A stretch of DNA of 32,150 bases from a virus. Positions 1-6,474 of the stretch are shown here, in pieces; the first letter of the stretch is position 1; every line of letters starts with the position of its first letter. The position numbers and the translations under genes are program-made. The DNA is taken from IMG/VR virus record IMGVR_UViG_3300020469_000156, positions 1 to 32,150 of that record. One strand, 5' to 3'. The notes beneath the pieces are model-generated. The model was not told the DNA's origin, did no database searches, and saw nothing but the letters and a program-made list of their open reading frames with translations.

Positions 1-21
1 ATACGCTTAAGGAGCGATAAC

Positions 22-327
22 ATGGCAATAACTAACAACATAACACAGTTAGATAGCGAATACGGAATTGCGTTTGACGGTGCGTACTTTCGGATTGTCA
101 CAGCGGCAATCAGCCGACAACGTGGGACTGACCCCAAGTTTTCAGTAATGATTGACTTGTCAGCTTACGGCACGAGTAGTCCGACAGACGATACCCGCGA
201 AGTAATGTTTCGTCGGTATAACGCCCCGCTCACAGAAATTGAAGCTGCCTCTGGCTCTGCTTTCCTAGACAAGTGCTACGCTTGGGTGATGGCGCAGGCT
301 GATATGTCGGGCAGTAAAGCAGCTTAG
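22..327 (+). CDS. Small fibre-associated hypothetical protein
   Basis: This 101-residue protein has no motif I can tie to a function. It starts at an ATG with GGAG at 11-14 upstream. If the genome closes on itself, the fibre gene stops at bases 8-10, so this gene follows the fibre immediately and is co-transcribed with it. The protein is soluble, with no membrane segment; the middle contains short beta-prone stretches and the C-terminus has an alanine-rich helix. Its position between the fibre and a second fibre-like protein suggests a tail or fibre accessory role, by context only. Confidence 0.75.
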   Translation: MAITNNITQLDSEYGIAFDGAYFRIVTAAISRQRGTDPKFSVMIDLSAYGTSSPTDDTREVMFRRYNAPLTEIEAASGSAFLDKCYAWVMAQADMSGSKAA

Positions 328-336
328 GAGTAAGAC

Positions 337-864
337 ATGAGTACACTACGGACAATTGGCAGTGGAGCGCTGGAGTTTATTGCGTCATCTGGAGCAATTA
401 GTGACGCAGCAAATGTTAGCTTTACTCAGTTCAATAGTAGCATATACGACCACTATGCGTTTTTCTTTCAAAGCGTCATTCCTGCTACGGACAATGTACA
501 TCTTTACGTTAGAACTAGTACAGATGGAGGGTCAAATTATGATGCAACAAATGGTAATTATCAAGTTGGTGGTGGAAATAGAACAGGATTAGAGGTTGCT
601 TATTACGTGGGGTCTGACAGTAATGAGTTTGGTGTTGGAGGGATTTTCTATATATACGCACCACATTTAGCTACATACACGTATGCTGACCATGCTAACA
701 TAGTATATACGTATGGTAACGGAACTGCTTATAGCGCAAATGCTGCGGCGGGAAATGGTGTAGTCCGAAGAGTGGCAGACGATGTTGATGCCGTGCAAAT
801 TTTGTTTTCATCAGGCAATATTGAATCTGGCGAGATTACAATGTTTGGAATAACAAATTCATAG
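337..864 (+). CDS. Putative distal tail fibre / receptor-binding protein
   Basis: This is a 175-residue, Ser/Gly/Asn/Tyr-rich, beta-type protein with no membrane segment. Around residues 38-75 it has the pattern YDHYAFFF, then PATDNVHLYVRTSTDGG and GNYQ. From memory, this arrangement recurs in phage fibre tips and fibre-associated proteins as a jelly-roll-like domain. An AGGAG precedes the ATG by a few bases. The gene lies just after the fibre (once the genome is closed) and before a tail-assembly-chaperone-like gene, which supports a role at the distal fibre. Receptor binding is inferred, not shown. The gene is slightly AT-richer than its neighbours. Confidence 0.65.
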   Translation: MSTLRTIGSGALEFIASSGAISDAANVSFTQFNSSIYDHYAFFFQSVIPATDNVHLYVRTSTDGGSNYDATNGNYQVGGGNRTGLEVAYYVGSDSNEFGVGGIFYIYAPHLATYTYADHANIVYTYGNGTAYSANAAAGNGVVRRVADDVDAVQILFSSGNIESGEITMFGITNS

Positions 865-870
865 GAGAGA

Positions 871-1155
871 ATGATGGCGCGCTATCACAATTCAAACGGA
901 ACTAAAGTTCAGTTTACAGCAGACGAGGAAACTGCTCGTGATGCGGAAGAAGCGGCATGGGCTTCGGGTGCCAACACCCGTGCAGCGGCGTCTGTGCGCG
1001 AAGAGCGTGACGCGAAACTAGCTGCATGTGATTGGCGCGCGTCCAGCGATTTAACTCTGTCAAACCAGTGGCGCACTTACCGACAGGCGCTGCGAGATGT
1101 GTCAACGCAATCTGGTTTTCCAAACTCAGTTACATGGCCTACGGAACCTAGTTAA
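871..1155 (+). CDS. Phage tail assembly chaperone-like protein
   Basis: The 94-residue protein has a C-terminal half of the form RDAKLAACDWRAS, then WRTYRQALRDVSTQSGFP, then VTWP. This W..YRQALRD....GFP..V.WP signature matches the short phage tail-assembly chaperone family (Pfam Phage_tail_APC, named from memory). In other phages such proteins sit next to fibre genes and help fold or attach fibres. The N-terminal half is acidic and helical. The stop codon overlaps the start of the next gene by one base, indicating translational coupling. Confidence 0.7.
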   Translation: MMARYHNSNGTKVQFTADEETARDAEEAAWASGANTRAAASVREERDAKLAACDWRASSDLTLSNQWRTYRQALRDVSTQSGFPNSVTWPTEPS

Positions 1156-1334
1156 TGGCAGATATAAATGAGCGCGTTTCTGCGCTAGAAAAGGATGTAG
1201 TTGCTTTGCAAACTGAGGTTAGAATCCAATTCAAGGAAGTCTTTACTCGGATCAAGCGGCTTGAAACTGTGCTTATAGCTACATCTGGTGCAACAATTAT
1301 TATGCTTTTAACTATTCTTAGTAGGATGGGGTAA
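1155..1334 (+). CDS. Small coiled-coil membrane protein (XhlA-like)
   Basis: This short gene encodes 59 residues, read from the ATG that overlaps the previous stop. The N-terminal part (about residues 5-38) is a charged heptad pattern (ERVSALEKDVVALQTEV) typical of a coiled coil. The C-terminus (about residues 41-56) is a hydrophobic transmembrane helix ending in a short basic tail. This soluble coiled coil plus one C-terminal membrane helix is the architecture of XhlA-type haemolysin/holin-accessory proteins. It opens the lysis cassette, so a role in lysis is likely, though unproven. Confidence 0.65.
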   Translation: MADINERVSALEKDVVALQTEVRIQFKEVFTRIKRLETVLIATSGATIIMLLTILSRMG

Positions 1335-1338
1335 GCAT

Positions 1339-1551
1339 GTGGTACATGTTTTTGTCCTTGTTCTTTATCTTGGCATGGGAGCAGAGCGCGTCCCTATAAA
1401 GTCTGAACTTTATTTTAGGCGAGTAGATATTTGCAACTGGTATGCTCAAGAATTAGTTCGTCGCTTTGGCTACCCACAATCTAATGACTATGGCACTGCT
1501 TACTGTATTCCTCAAAAGGTAAATCCAAATGAGGTAACAGTTTATGATTGA
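1339..1551 (+). CDS. Small hypothetical protein with hydrophobic N-terminus
   Basis: 70 residues from a GTG start. Residues 1-15 (VHVFVLVLYLG) are strongly hydrophobic and could be a signal or anchor; the rest is polar with two cysteines (in DICNW and AYCIP). An ATG two bases upstream opens only a 20-codon frame, so the GTG is preferred. No good ribosome binding site is visible, and translation may be coupled to the preceding gene four bases upstream. The end overlaps the next gene by 8 bases. Probably an envelope-targeted lysis-cassette protein; no family recognised. Confidence 0.5.
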   Translation: MVHVFVLVLYLGMGAERVPIKSELYFRRVDICNWYAQELVRRFGYPQSNDYGTAYCIPQKVNPNEVTVYD

Positions 1552-2020
1552 TCCTGTTACTGCTTTCGCTGCTGCTAACGTAGCATTTAAAAGTATTAAG
1601 ACTCTTGTTGGTGCTGGTCGTGAGCTAGAGGACGTAAGCAAACAGCTTGGTTCTTGGTATTCTGCTGTCGCTGACATATCTAAAGCTGAGTCTCAGCGTA
1701 AAAAACCCACTCTCTTAGAGAAACATTCTCATAGCGGTGACATTGAGCAGGAAGCAATGGACATTGTTATCCGCAAGAAAACTTTAATGGAGCGCGAGAA
1801 AGAGATTAAGTTTATGCTTAATATGCGATTCGGCCCATCAACATATGACGATATGTTGCAAATGCGTAGACAAATTCGTAAAGAAAGAGAAGAAACTGTG
1901 TATGCTGCAATGGAAGCTAAGAGGCAAATAGCTAACAACTCTGCTATAGCTGGATTGTCTTTAGGTATAATTGGTTTGCTTGGTGGTGGGATTTATTTAA
2001 TTGTGTTGGCTACTAAATGA
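1544..2020 (+). CDS. Hypothetical protein with coiled coil and C-terminal membrane helix
   Basis: 158 residues. The N-terminus (residues 1-25) is mildly hydrophobic and Ala-rich. Residues about 60-130 are highly charged and helical with heptad character (MEREKEIKFMLNMR, MRRQIRKEREE). The C-terminus (about 133-155) is a glycine-rich hydrophobic segment (GLSLGIIGLLGGGIYLIV) followed by ATK. This topology suits an inner-membrane-anchored protein. The gene overlaps its neighbours at both ends (8 and 4 bases), so it belongs to the same translated block as the holin candidates. A spanin- or holin-accessory role is possible but is inference from context. Confidence 0.65.
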   Translation: MIDPVTAFAAANVAFKSIKTLVGAGRELEDVSKQLGSWYSAVADISKAESQRKKPTLLEKHSHSGDIEQEAMDIVIRKKTLMEREKEIKFMLNMRFGPSTYDDMLQMRRQIRKEREETVYAAMEAKRQIANNSAIAGLSLGIIGLLGGGIYLIVLATK

Positions 2021-2274
2021 TTTTTCTTGTTGCTTATTTTTATGCTGGTTTGGTTAATCCTGAGTTTGTTACTTGCCAGTTAGCCAAGCGCACTAAGATA
2101 CAAGGCGAAATGGTTTGCATTTACAAAGGGCCAAATAATACGATAGGGTATCATTACCCAAGTTTTAGTTTTAAAGAATGTCCGAGACAGTTTCAGTGTC
2201 GTTATTCTCCTAATGTAAAACGGCGTCCAACTGTTAAAGAGATAATGGAAGGCTTACAAGGAGGCTTTGAATGA
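2017..2274 (+). CDS. Small exported-looking cysteine-containing protein
   Basis: 85 residues, starting with an ATG embedded in the previous stop (ATGA overlap). The N-terminus (residues 1-14, MIFLVAYFYAGLV) is hydrophobic and could act as a signal sequence. The rest is basic and has four cysteines (about residues 20, 34, 54 and 61), which would suit disulphides in the periplasm. I do not see a convincing lipobox. It ends in an ATGA overlap with the holin candidate. It could be the outer partner of a spanin pair, but nothing in the sequence proves this. Confidence 0.5.
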   Translation: MIFLVAYFYAGLVNPEFVTCQLAKRTKIQGEMVCIYKGPNNTIGYHYPSFSFKECPRQFQCRYSPNVKRRPTVKEIMEGLQGGFE

Positions 2275-2471
2275 CAATAGTTTTTTCTAAGATACTAGAG
2301 TATAAACTTCTGCCCCGTTTTATGATGTTTGTAATGACTGTAGTTTATGTGCGCTGCATTGAGTGGGCCTTATCTATGCCTGACATATCAACACAACAGG
2401 CTTCATTAATTTCTGTAGTTACAGGCGCAATGACAGGAGCCTTTGCCGTATGGCTTTCACATGAAAAGTAA
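2271..2471 (+). CDS. Putative holin (two membrane segments)
   Basis: 66 residues. One hydrophobic helix lies at about residues 14-30 (RFMMFVMTVVYVRCIEW) and a second at about 43-62 (LISVVTGAMTGAFAVWL), with a short polar loop (SMPDISTQQ) between. The N-terminus holds Lys and Arg and the C-terminus ends HEK. Small size, two membrane helices and position two genes before an endolysin fit a class II holin. Start and stop overlap neighbouring genes. The 114-residue gene at 2579 is a rival holin candidate, so one of the two may be an antiholin. Confidence 0.6.
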   Translation: MTIVFSKILEYKLLPRFMMFVMTVVYVRCIEWALSMPDISTQQASLISVVTGAMTGAFAVWLSHEK

Positions 2472-2619
2472 TGTGATACAGGTTCCAAAGCTAAGTGATC
2501 TTGATAGTCAGTTTTTGCTTTTAGAAAAACAAAAGCATGAGATAGAAGAACAGGCAAAACTTATAGCGGAGAGGGCTAATGATAGGTGGAATAGTAACCG
2601 CGATCAGCGGACTAGCTAG
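2461..2619 (+). CDS. Nested small charged helical protein
   Basis: 52 residues starting inside the end of the holin candidate and ending inside the next gene, overlapping it by 41 bases in another frame. Residues about 13-42 (DLDSQFLLLEKQKHEIEEQ) form a charged amphipathic helix; there is no membrane segment. No strong ribosome binding site precedes the ATG, so expression would depend on coupling. Without this gene there would be a gap of about 107 bases in an otherwise gapless cassette, and GAGAGG near its end supplies the site for the next gene. Plausible but unproven. Confidence 0.45.
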   Translation: MKSNVIQVPKLSDLDSQFLLLEKQKHEIEEQAKLIAERANDRWNSNRDQRTS

Positions 2620-2923
2620 TAGTTACATAGACGGCAAGACAGCAGTACAAAAAGCTAACGCTGAGATAGCATTAAAGAAGGCTACCTCTGAAACTGATTG
2701 GGAACAGTCAGCTATAGAGGCCAGTAAGGATTCGTGGAAAGACGAGCTATGGACAGTAGTATTTGTAGCTATTCTTCTGATGAACTTCATTCCTTCTATG
2801 CAGGACGTAATGGCACAAGGCTTTGCTAATCTTGAAACCACACCGCTGTGGGTACAGTGGGGTATGTATGCAAGTATAGCTGCCAGCTTTGGCATTAGAA
2901 CAATGAGAGGATTTAAAAAGTAA
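2579..2923 (+). CDS. Holin-like protein (3TM-holin type)
   Basis: 114 residues. The N-terminus is a short Gly/Ala/Ser-rich segment (MIGGIVTAISGLASSYI). A helical polar region follows, with KDSWKDELWTVVFVAILLMNFIP at about residues 49-72, and a last hydrophobic stretch at about 91-107 (WVQWGMYASIAASFGI) before a basic tail. The ..SWKDE.W.. entry into a membrane helix and the W-rich end resemble the three-segment holins of gene-transfer-agent-like elements (Pfam GTA_holin_3TM, from memory). Its stop overlaps the start of the endolysin by one base. It is the more likely true holin because it directly precedes the endolysin. Confidence 0.65.
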   Translation: MIGGIVTAISGLASSYIDGKTAVQKANAEIALKKATSETDWEQSAIEASKDSWKDELWTVVFVAILLMNFIPSMQDVMAQGFANLETTPLWVQWGMYASIAASFGIRTMRGFKK

Positions 2924-3375
2924 TGGGTTATGTATTAGGCAAACGTAGTTTGCAAAGGCTAGGCACTGTAGATGACAGGCTTCAACGCATTGTTCAGTAT
3001 GCTATCACTGTAACTAAGCAAGACTTTTCTGTAATCTGTGGCATTCGCACCAAGTCTGAACAACGTAAGTTGGTTGCCTCTGGTGCATCGCAGACCATGA
3101 AAAGTAAACACTTGGATGGTTTGGCTGTTGATCTTATGGCTTACAATGGCGGCGGTAGATGGGAGCTTAATCTATACGACGAGATAGCTGATGCTATGGC
3201 AGAAGGTGCCAGCTTTGAAAAGGTGCCGTTAAGATGGGGTGCAGCTTGGCACATCAATGACATTGGTGGTTGTGATCTTACTGCCGAGGGTGCGATGAAT
3301 GCTTATATAGATTTACGCAGATCGCAGGGTCGCAGACCATTTATAGATGCGCCGCATTTTGAATTGATGATATAG
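2923..3375 (+). CDS. Endolysin, M15-family peptidoglycan peptidase
   Basis: 150 residues. The zinc-ligand motif SKHLDGLAVD at residues 61-70 supplies His63 and Asp70, and DAPHFEL at 143-149 supplies the third ligand, His145. This SxHxxGxAxD...H arrangement is that of the VanY / peptidase M15 fold, which includes phage L-Ala-D-Glu endopeptidases such as the T5 endolysin. There is no signal peptide, so it needs a holin to reach the wall, and holin-like genes lie directly upstream. It is the last gene of the rightward transcript before a hairpin terminator. The exact bond cut cannot be told from the sequence. Confidence 0.88.
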   Translation: MGYVLGKRSLQRLGTVDDRLQRIVQYAITVTKQDFSVICGIRTKSEQRKLVASGASQTMKSKHLDGLAVDLMAYNGGGRWELNLYDEIADAMAEGASFEKVPLRWGAAWHINDIGGCDLTAEGAMNAYIDLRRSQGRRPFIDAPHFELMI

Positions 3376-3377
3376 AA

Positions 3378-3408
3378 AGGCCCACTAGGTAGCTAATCCA
3401 GTGGGCCT
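3378..3408 (+). terminator. Terminator hairpin after the lysis cassette
   Basis: A perfect 9-base stem, AGGCCCACT (3378-3386) with AGTGGGCCT (3400-3408), has a 13-base loop and starts two bases after the endolysin stop. There is no long T tract after it (TATGATAAG), so it may act weakly or as an end-protecting hairpin for the rightward late transcript. The stem is symmetrical and could also stop leftward readthrough. Confidence 0.65.
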
Positions 3409-3440
3409 ATGATAAGTCACAAGGCTGGAGGCTACGTACC

Positions 3441-3524
3441 ATAAACGCAGTTTAGGCCCTGCCTTATCTGGGGGTGTTTATTAGGCTGATGAATACGACC
3501 TAGCCGACCGCCCCCTGCGTTATA
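3441..3524. other. Folded intergenic element between convergent operons
   Basis: ATAAACGCAG at 3441-3450 and CTGCGTTATA at 3515-3524 form an outer stem with one bulged base. Inside are G-rich (CTGGGGGTG, from about 3470) and C-rich (CCGCCCCCTG, ending 3517) stretches that can pair and a small TAGGCT/AGCC hairpin. I see no open frame with a ribosome binding site and no tRNA T-arm signature. It is probably part of the transcription-stop region or a structured RNA end. Confidence 0.4.
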
Positions 3525-3563
3525 AAAAAAGGGCGATGACGCAATGGAGAAACATCACCGCCC
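3524..3563 (-). terminator. Rho-independent terminator for the leftward early operon
   Basis: Read on the minus strand, GGGCGGTGA pairs with TCATCGCCC (plus-strand 3531-3539 with 3555-3563, one mismatch) and is followed at once by seven T (plus-strand A7 at 3524-3530). This is a classic intrinsic terminator, about 90 bases after the stop of the last leftward gene at 3653. Confidence 0.8.
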
Positions 3564-3603
3564 AAGGGAGGAAGATCATAAGACTAGGGAGAAACTACAA
3601 TCT

Positions 3604-3631
3604 TATGCGGGTGACTACGATATACCGCATA
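3604..3631. repeat. Inverted repeat (hairpin) downstream of the last leftward gene
   Basis: TATGCGG (3604-3610) and CCGCATA (3625-3631) form a perfect 7-base stem with a 14-base loop, flanked by two copies of AATCTTAT. There is no T tract, so it is not an obvious terminator; it may stabilise the 3' end of the early transcript. Confidence 0.4.
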
Positions 3632-3652
3632 ATCTTATACAACTCAATAGAC

Positions 3653-3973
3653 TTATATGTGCTTCCACCAATCGTCTGCTATCTCTGGCTCTACCGGCTC
3701 TTTGTAGTCAGCCGGTTCTAGCTTGTAAGCATAAAGTCCGTTGCCTTCGTATCGTCTTGATACAGTACGAAAGCCAAACTTCTTCTTTCGTAAGTCTCGC
3801 AATGCAGCGCTTGCACTTGCCTCTGGTGCGCCCGTTGCATTGCTTAACTCAGATAGCGTAACCCAATCATTTTCCTCCATGTATTGTTTTACTTTTTGTA
3901 ACTGTGGCATGAGCCTGTTGAAGTCACGCTCATGCACATAGTCATCTCCATCAAAGTGTGGTTCATTGCCCAT
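3653..3973 (-). CDS. Winged-helix-type DNA-binding protein
   Basis: 106 residues. Residues about 24-68 read as a winged helix: QLQKVKQYMEENDWVTLSEL, SNATGAPEASASAALRDLRK, then a hairpin (FGFRTVSRRYEG, GLYAYKL). The recognition helix is probably PEASASAALRDL. The C-terminus is acidic and Pro/Trp-containing. It is the last gene of the leftward operon; its ATG overlaps the stop of the SSB-like gene by one base. A regulator of late or early transcription is possible, but the target is unknown. No family name recognised. Confidence 0.65.
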   Translation of the reverse strand: MGNEPHFDGDDYVHERDFNRLMPQLQKVKQYMEENDWVTLSELSNATGAPEASASAALRDLRKKKFGFRTVSRRYEGNGLYAYKLEPADYKEPVEPEIADDWWKHI

Positions 3974-4362
3974 TAGAACGGCGGTATCTCATCGTCAAAG
4001 TCTATCTCAGGCACCTTAGCCTTATCAAGACTCTGAGTCTGCTGCTGCTGGCTCTCTGAGAGGGCGAGAGACATATAGTTGCCGCCATCTTTAGACTTCT
4101 TCCAACCTGCTAGTTTTAATTTGGTATCATCTACTGGCCCTGAGTAATCGGGTCGTCCTTCATTGCCTTGTTTATCGTTCTCAAACATAACGCCTAGCTT
4201 TTGATACACCTCAATGATCTTCATACCAGCTTTTGTTTGATCTGCTACAAGTACGATCTTACTATCGTGACCCTGATTGTTGAGCTTGCCCTGTAGTATC
4301 ATGCGCTGCGTATCAAATGGTTTGAATGCTGCGCCTGAGTTAGTGTTGTCGTGTTCTGCCAT
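3973..4362 (-). CDS. Putative single-stranded DNA-binding protein (SSB-like tail)
   Basis: 129 residues. The core (about 18-95) is beta-strand-rich with aromatic and basic residues (KIVLVADQ, LKLAGWKKSKDGGNYMSLAL), compatible with an OB fold. A Gln/Ser linker (SESQQQQTQS) leads to an acidic tip, DFDDEIPPF, at residues 121-129. A flexible linker ending in DDxIPF is the hallmark of bacterial SSB proteins, through which they bind RecO, PriA, exonuclease I and others. It lies directly downstream of the annealing protein and shares an operon with the exonuclease. The core is not close enough to classic SSB for certainty. Confidence 0.6.
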   Translation of the reverse strand: MAEHDNTNSGAAFKPFDTQRMILQGKLNNQGHDSKIVLVADQTKAGMKIIEVYQKLGVMFENDKQGNEGRPDYSGPVDDTKLKLAGWKKSKDGGNYMSLALSESQQQQTQSLDKAKVPEIDFDDEIPPF

Positions 4363-4379
4363 GCTTTTGGCTCCTGTAT

Positions 4380-4832
4380 TTACCAGCTATTGCCAGCGGT
4401 TTTACTGCCGCTATCTGCGGCGTACTTATTGCCGTCCATCTTCCCAAGGAAGACGTCAGCGTTAAACCCTAAGTGTGATAGGGCTTTGGTTAGGCCGTCA
4501 GTGACAGCCATCTTCGGTGCATCCTCGGCAAGTCTGCCTTTCTTTGCATCAAAGAACTTACGGCACCCAGTGAAGGGGCCAAAGGCATTGACCAACTCAC
4601 CGTGCCATACCTGTACGTCTGCAACTACAGCTTTGTCACCGTTGGATAAATCAATGAATCTTGTTTGGTTAATCCAGCCCCACCCTTTACCGATGGGGCC
4701 AAACTCTGCAGTAGCGCAGCGTATCTGATACATAGGATCAATAGCTGTAAATGATCGTGAGCCAAAGCTCACTTGCTTTAGGAACTTAGGGTCTGATTGC
4801 TCAACCCTGTTCCATATGTCTAGGTTATCCAT
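4380..4832 (-). CDS. Rad52/ERF-type single-strand annealing protein
   Basis: 150 residues from the ATG at 4832, chosen because GGAG lies six bases upstream; an in-frame ATG at 4844 is an alternative start. The segment AVTDGLTKALSHLGF (109-123), followed by FLGKMDGNKY, resembles the Rad52/Sak signature in which a TDALKRAL helix precedes G..L....Y. Aromatic and glycine-rich strands (FGPIGKGWGWINQ) precede it. Such proteins anneal complementary single strands beside an exonuclease and SSB; the YqaJ-type exonuclease is upstream and the SSB-like protein downstream here. The start overlaps the previous gene by 8 bases. The exact superfamily is uncertain. Confidence 0.65.
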   Translation of the reverse strand: MDNLDIWNRVEQSDPKFLKQVSFGSRSFTAIDPMYQIRCATAEFGPIGKGWGWINQTRFIDLSNGDKAVVADVQVWHGELVNAFGPFTGCRKFFDAKKGRLAEDAPKMAVTDGLTKALSHLGFNADVFLGKMDGNKYAADSGSKTAGNSW

Positions 4833-5070
4833 CTGCTTCTCCATTACGCAGTGTGTTAATGCCAATATTGTAGACACATTCTTTGTAGAATGCTTCTACC
4901 TCGTCCATATTTTTTATGTCACGAAGGCGTTCAGCTACATACCGTAGATTAACAACGCCTTCACGCTTTTGATTAAGCGCTGCCTTTGCTTCAAGTCTTG
5001 CTTTAGCAAGAGTAGCTTCAAAGTGTTGATCTTTTTTACTTGGACGTCCGCGTTTTCTTTTCTCAACCAT
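4825..5070 (-). CDS. Small basic protein with AT-hook motif
   Basis: 81 residues starting at the ATG at 5070, which has AAGGAG seven bases upstream; an ATG at 5088 lies before that ribosome binding site and is less likely. Residues 1-13 (MVEKRKRGRPSKK) contain an RGRP AT-hook, which binds the minor groove of AT-rich DNA. The remainder is helical and charged (KARLEAKAALNQK, VAERLRDIKNMDEVEAFYKE). The role is unknown; within the recombination operon it may be a DNA-architecture or recombination-accessory protein. Confidence 0.65.
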   Translation of the reverse strand: MVEKRKRGRPSKKDQHFEATLAKARLEAKAALNQKREGVVNLRYVAERLRDIKNMDEVEAFYKECVYNIGINTLRNGEADG

Positions 5071-5081
5071 TTGTATTCTCC

Positions 5082-5411
5082 TTACCATGGCTTTCGTTCT
5101 ATTCCGTTTAGAACATTCTTTATGTTTTTTACTTTATAAAAGTGTGGGTATAATATTCTATGTTCCCTTCCTATGCTTCTATTATAAACTGGTCTAAACT
5201 CGTAAATAAGACTTGACTCAAAACACTCAGCTTTATCTTTATCTTTAAATTCTTGATAAATAATATGACCTCTTGCTGTACTTGCGTAAGGCTTTCTAGT
5301 TCTAAAGTGAGACTTTATTCTTTCTTCTAAGTTTTTAGACACACCAATGTAGTCTACATCAATGCCATATTTACCACGCATATCTGGTATAAAAGCATAA
5401 ACCCCTATCAT
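5082..5411 (-). CDS. GIY-YIG family nuclease
   Basis: 109 residues. GVY at 3-5 and YIG at 21-23 are followed by NLEERIKSH with the catalytic Arg31, then Glu65 in ECFESSLIYEF and Asn77 in FRPVYN. All expected GIY-YIG residues are present and the length equals a lone catalytic domain, without a separate DNA-binding domain. The start overlaps the exonuclease stop (ATGA) and no strong ribosome binding site is present. It is visibly AT-richer than flanking genes and sits between the exonuclease and the annealase modules, so it could be a recently acquired, possibly homing-type, gene. A repair or host-DNA-degrading role is the alternative. Confidence 0.82.
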   Translation of the reverse strand: MIGVYAFIPDMRGKYGIDVDYIGVSKNLEERIKSHFRTRKPYASTARGHIIYQEFKDKDKAECFESSLIYEFRPVYNRSIGREHRILYPHFYKVKNIKNVLNGIERKPW

Positions 5412-6208
5412 TGCTTTGCACTTTCTTTGCGTGTTGATATTCTAAGTGATCCGCGCTTGTCTCTGCGTATAGTTAACAAGTCACAGTACACTTCCCGTTC
5501 GTTATCTCCCACCATTTGCTTAAGACTTTTCTTGGCTAACTCAAACGATTTGGCATAGGCTTCGTTGCCAATGTAGTCGTGAGCTATAGATGTAAAGTGA
5601 TTGTCGCTGTTAGCATCACGCTTAATCATATCATCTACAGGTATGTTATCTATCTTCATAGTTTCTGGCTGGTCGTAACCAAGTGGCTCTGTATCTGTAT
5701 CTACATGATACCAAAATTGTTTGATCGCAGTCATCATAAGGTTAAAGTATGACTCGCTCCATGCAACGTGCGAACACTCCCATTTGTTGTTGCCAAAAAA
5801 AGCAGAGAGGAAGCATCCGTCTTTGCCAGACAGCTTCATGTAACACTGCAACTGTGGCATGTAATATTCAATCAACGCATCCATAGTGTTGTATGAATTG
5901 GTATGCTTGCACTCAACGATAGAATCACTACACATACCATCAATTGTACCCTTCATGGGTACGCCATCAACATTGCGTTGATATTCATATTGATGTTTAG
6001 TTATAAAGAAAGCACCGTCATCTGCTGGCATGTTTTCCTCAAACCACTGCATGTTGAATGACTCAGTGTAACTACCCATGCGTACCGCAAGGTTGTCGTT
6101 AAGATTAGGGCTAGGTATCTTGCCCGTCTTGATCTGCCATAGATCGTACCAATCTCCCTGCATAATTTTTACACAGTCAGACCCACCTATAAATCCTGTA
6201 CGTTTCAT
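5408..6208 (-). CDS. YqaJ-type viral recombinase exonuclease
   Basis: 266 residues from the ATG at 6208, preferred because GGAG lies six bases upstream; in-frame ATG (6220) and TTG (6229) starts exist. The N-terminus carries FIGGSD (residues 6-11), as in lambda-exonuclease/YqaJ nucleases. The PD-(D/E)XK core is GTIDG (Asp90) followed by IVECKHTN (Glu99, Lys101), and YYMPQLQCYM contributes the conserved Gln119. The family resects double-stranded ends to give 3' single strands for the annealing protein, here encoded three genes downstream. This pair would drive recombination-dependent concatemer formation. Confidence 0.88.
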   Translation of the reverse strand: MKRTGFIGGSDCVKIMQGDWYDLWQIKTGKIPSPNLNDNLAVRMGSYTESFNMQWFEENMPADDGAFFITKHQYEYQRNVDGVPMKGTIDGMCSDSIVECKHTNSYNTMDALIEYYMPQLQCYMKLSGKDGCFLSAFFGNNKWECSHVAWSESYFNLMMTAIKQFWYHVDTDTEPLGYDQPETMKIDNIPVDDMIKRDANSDNHFTSIAHDYIGNEAYAKSFELAKKSLKQMVGDNEREVYCDLLTIRRDKRGSLRISTRKESAKQ

Positions 6209-6231
6209 AACATTCTCCATTGTTATCAAGG

Positions 6232-6474
6232 CTATTTGTACTGCATATGTGCAGCAACATCAACAGCTATTTTAAATAATTCCTCAAGCACCAGCACCAA
6301 CTCGCTGCGCCATTGGGATATACTCATGTCTTGCTTTCTGCCACCGTCCCTTTCTATCTGCATTTCTATTAGGTGATTCAGTCTCTCCACTCGCTTCTCT
6401 AATATGCCAATCCTGTTTAAACGCGTTGTGCTTAGAGGTAAGCTCTTCAATCGTTGCATTGGCGGTCTTGTCAC
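6232..6474 (-). CDS. Small coiled-coil protein overprinted on the preceding gene
   Basis: 80 residues from a GTG at 6474 with an excellent ribosome binding site (AAGGGAGG, six bases upstream). Residues about 18-42 form a heptad-like helix (RLNRIGILEKRVERLNHLIE) and 50-78 a second amphipathic helix (SISQWRSELVLVLEELFK). The first 191 bases are shared with the end of the 228-residue gene in another frame, leaving only 52 bases of its own sequence. The regular heptads and the ribosome binding site argue that it is real, but the overlap is unusual. Function unknown. Confidence 0.5.
   Translation of the reverse strand: MTRPPMQRLKSLPLSTTRLNRIGILEKRVERLNHLIEMQIERDGGRKQDMSISQWRSELVLVLEELFKIAVDVAAHMQYK

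Noticed and set aside
3441-3524. Possible tRNA, because of the outer 7-base stem and inner hairpins
   Set aside because: Neither strand has a T-arm consensus or a credible anticodon arm, and the outer stem has a bulge.
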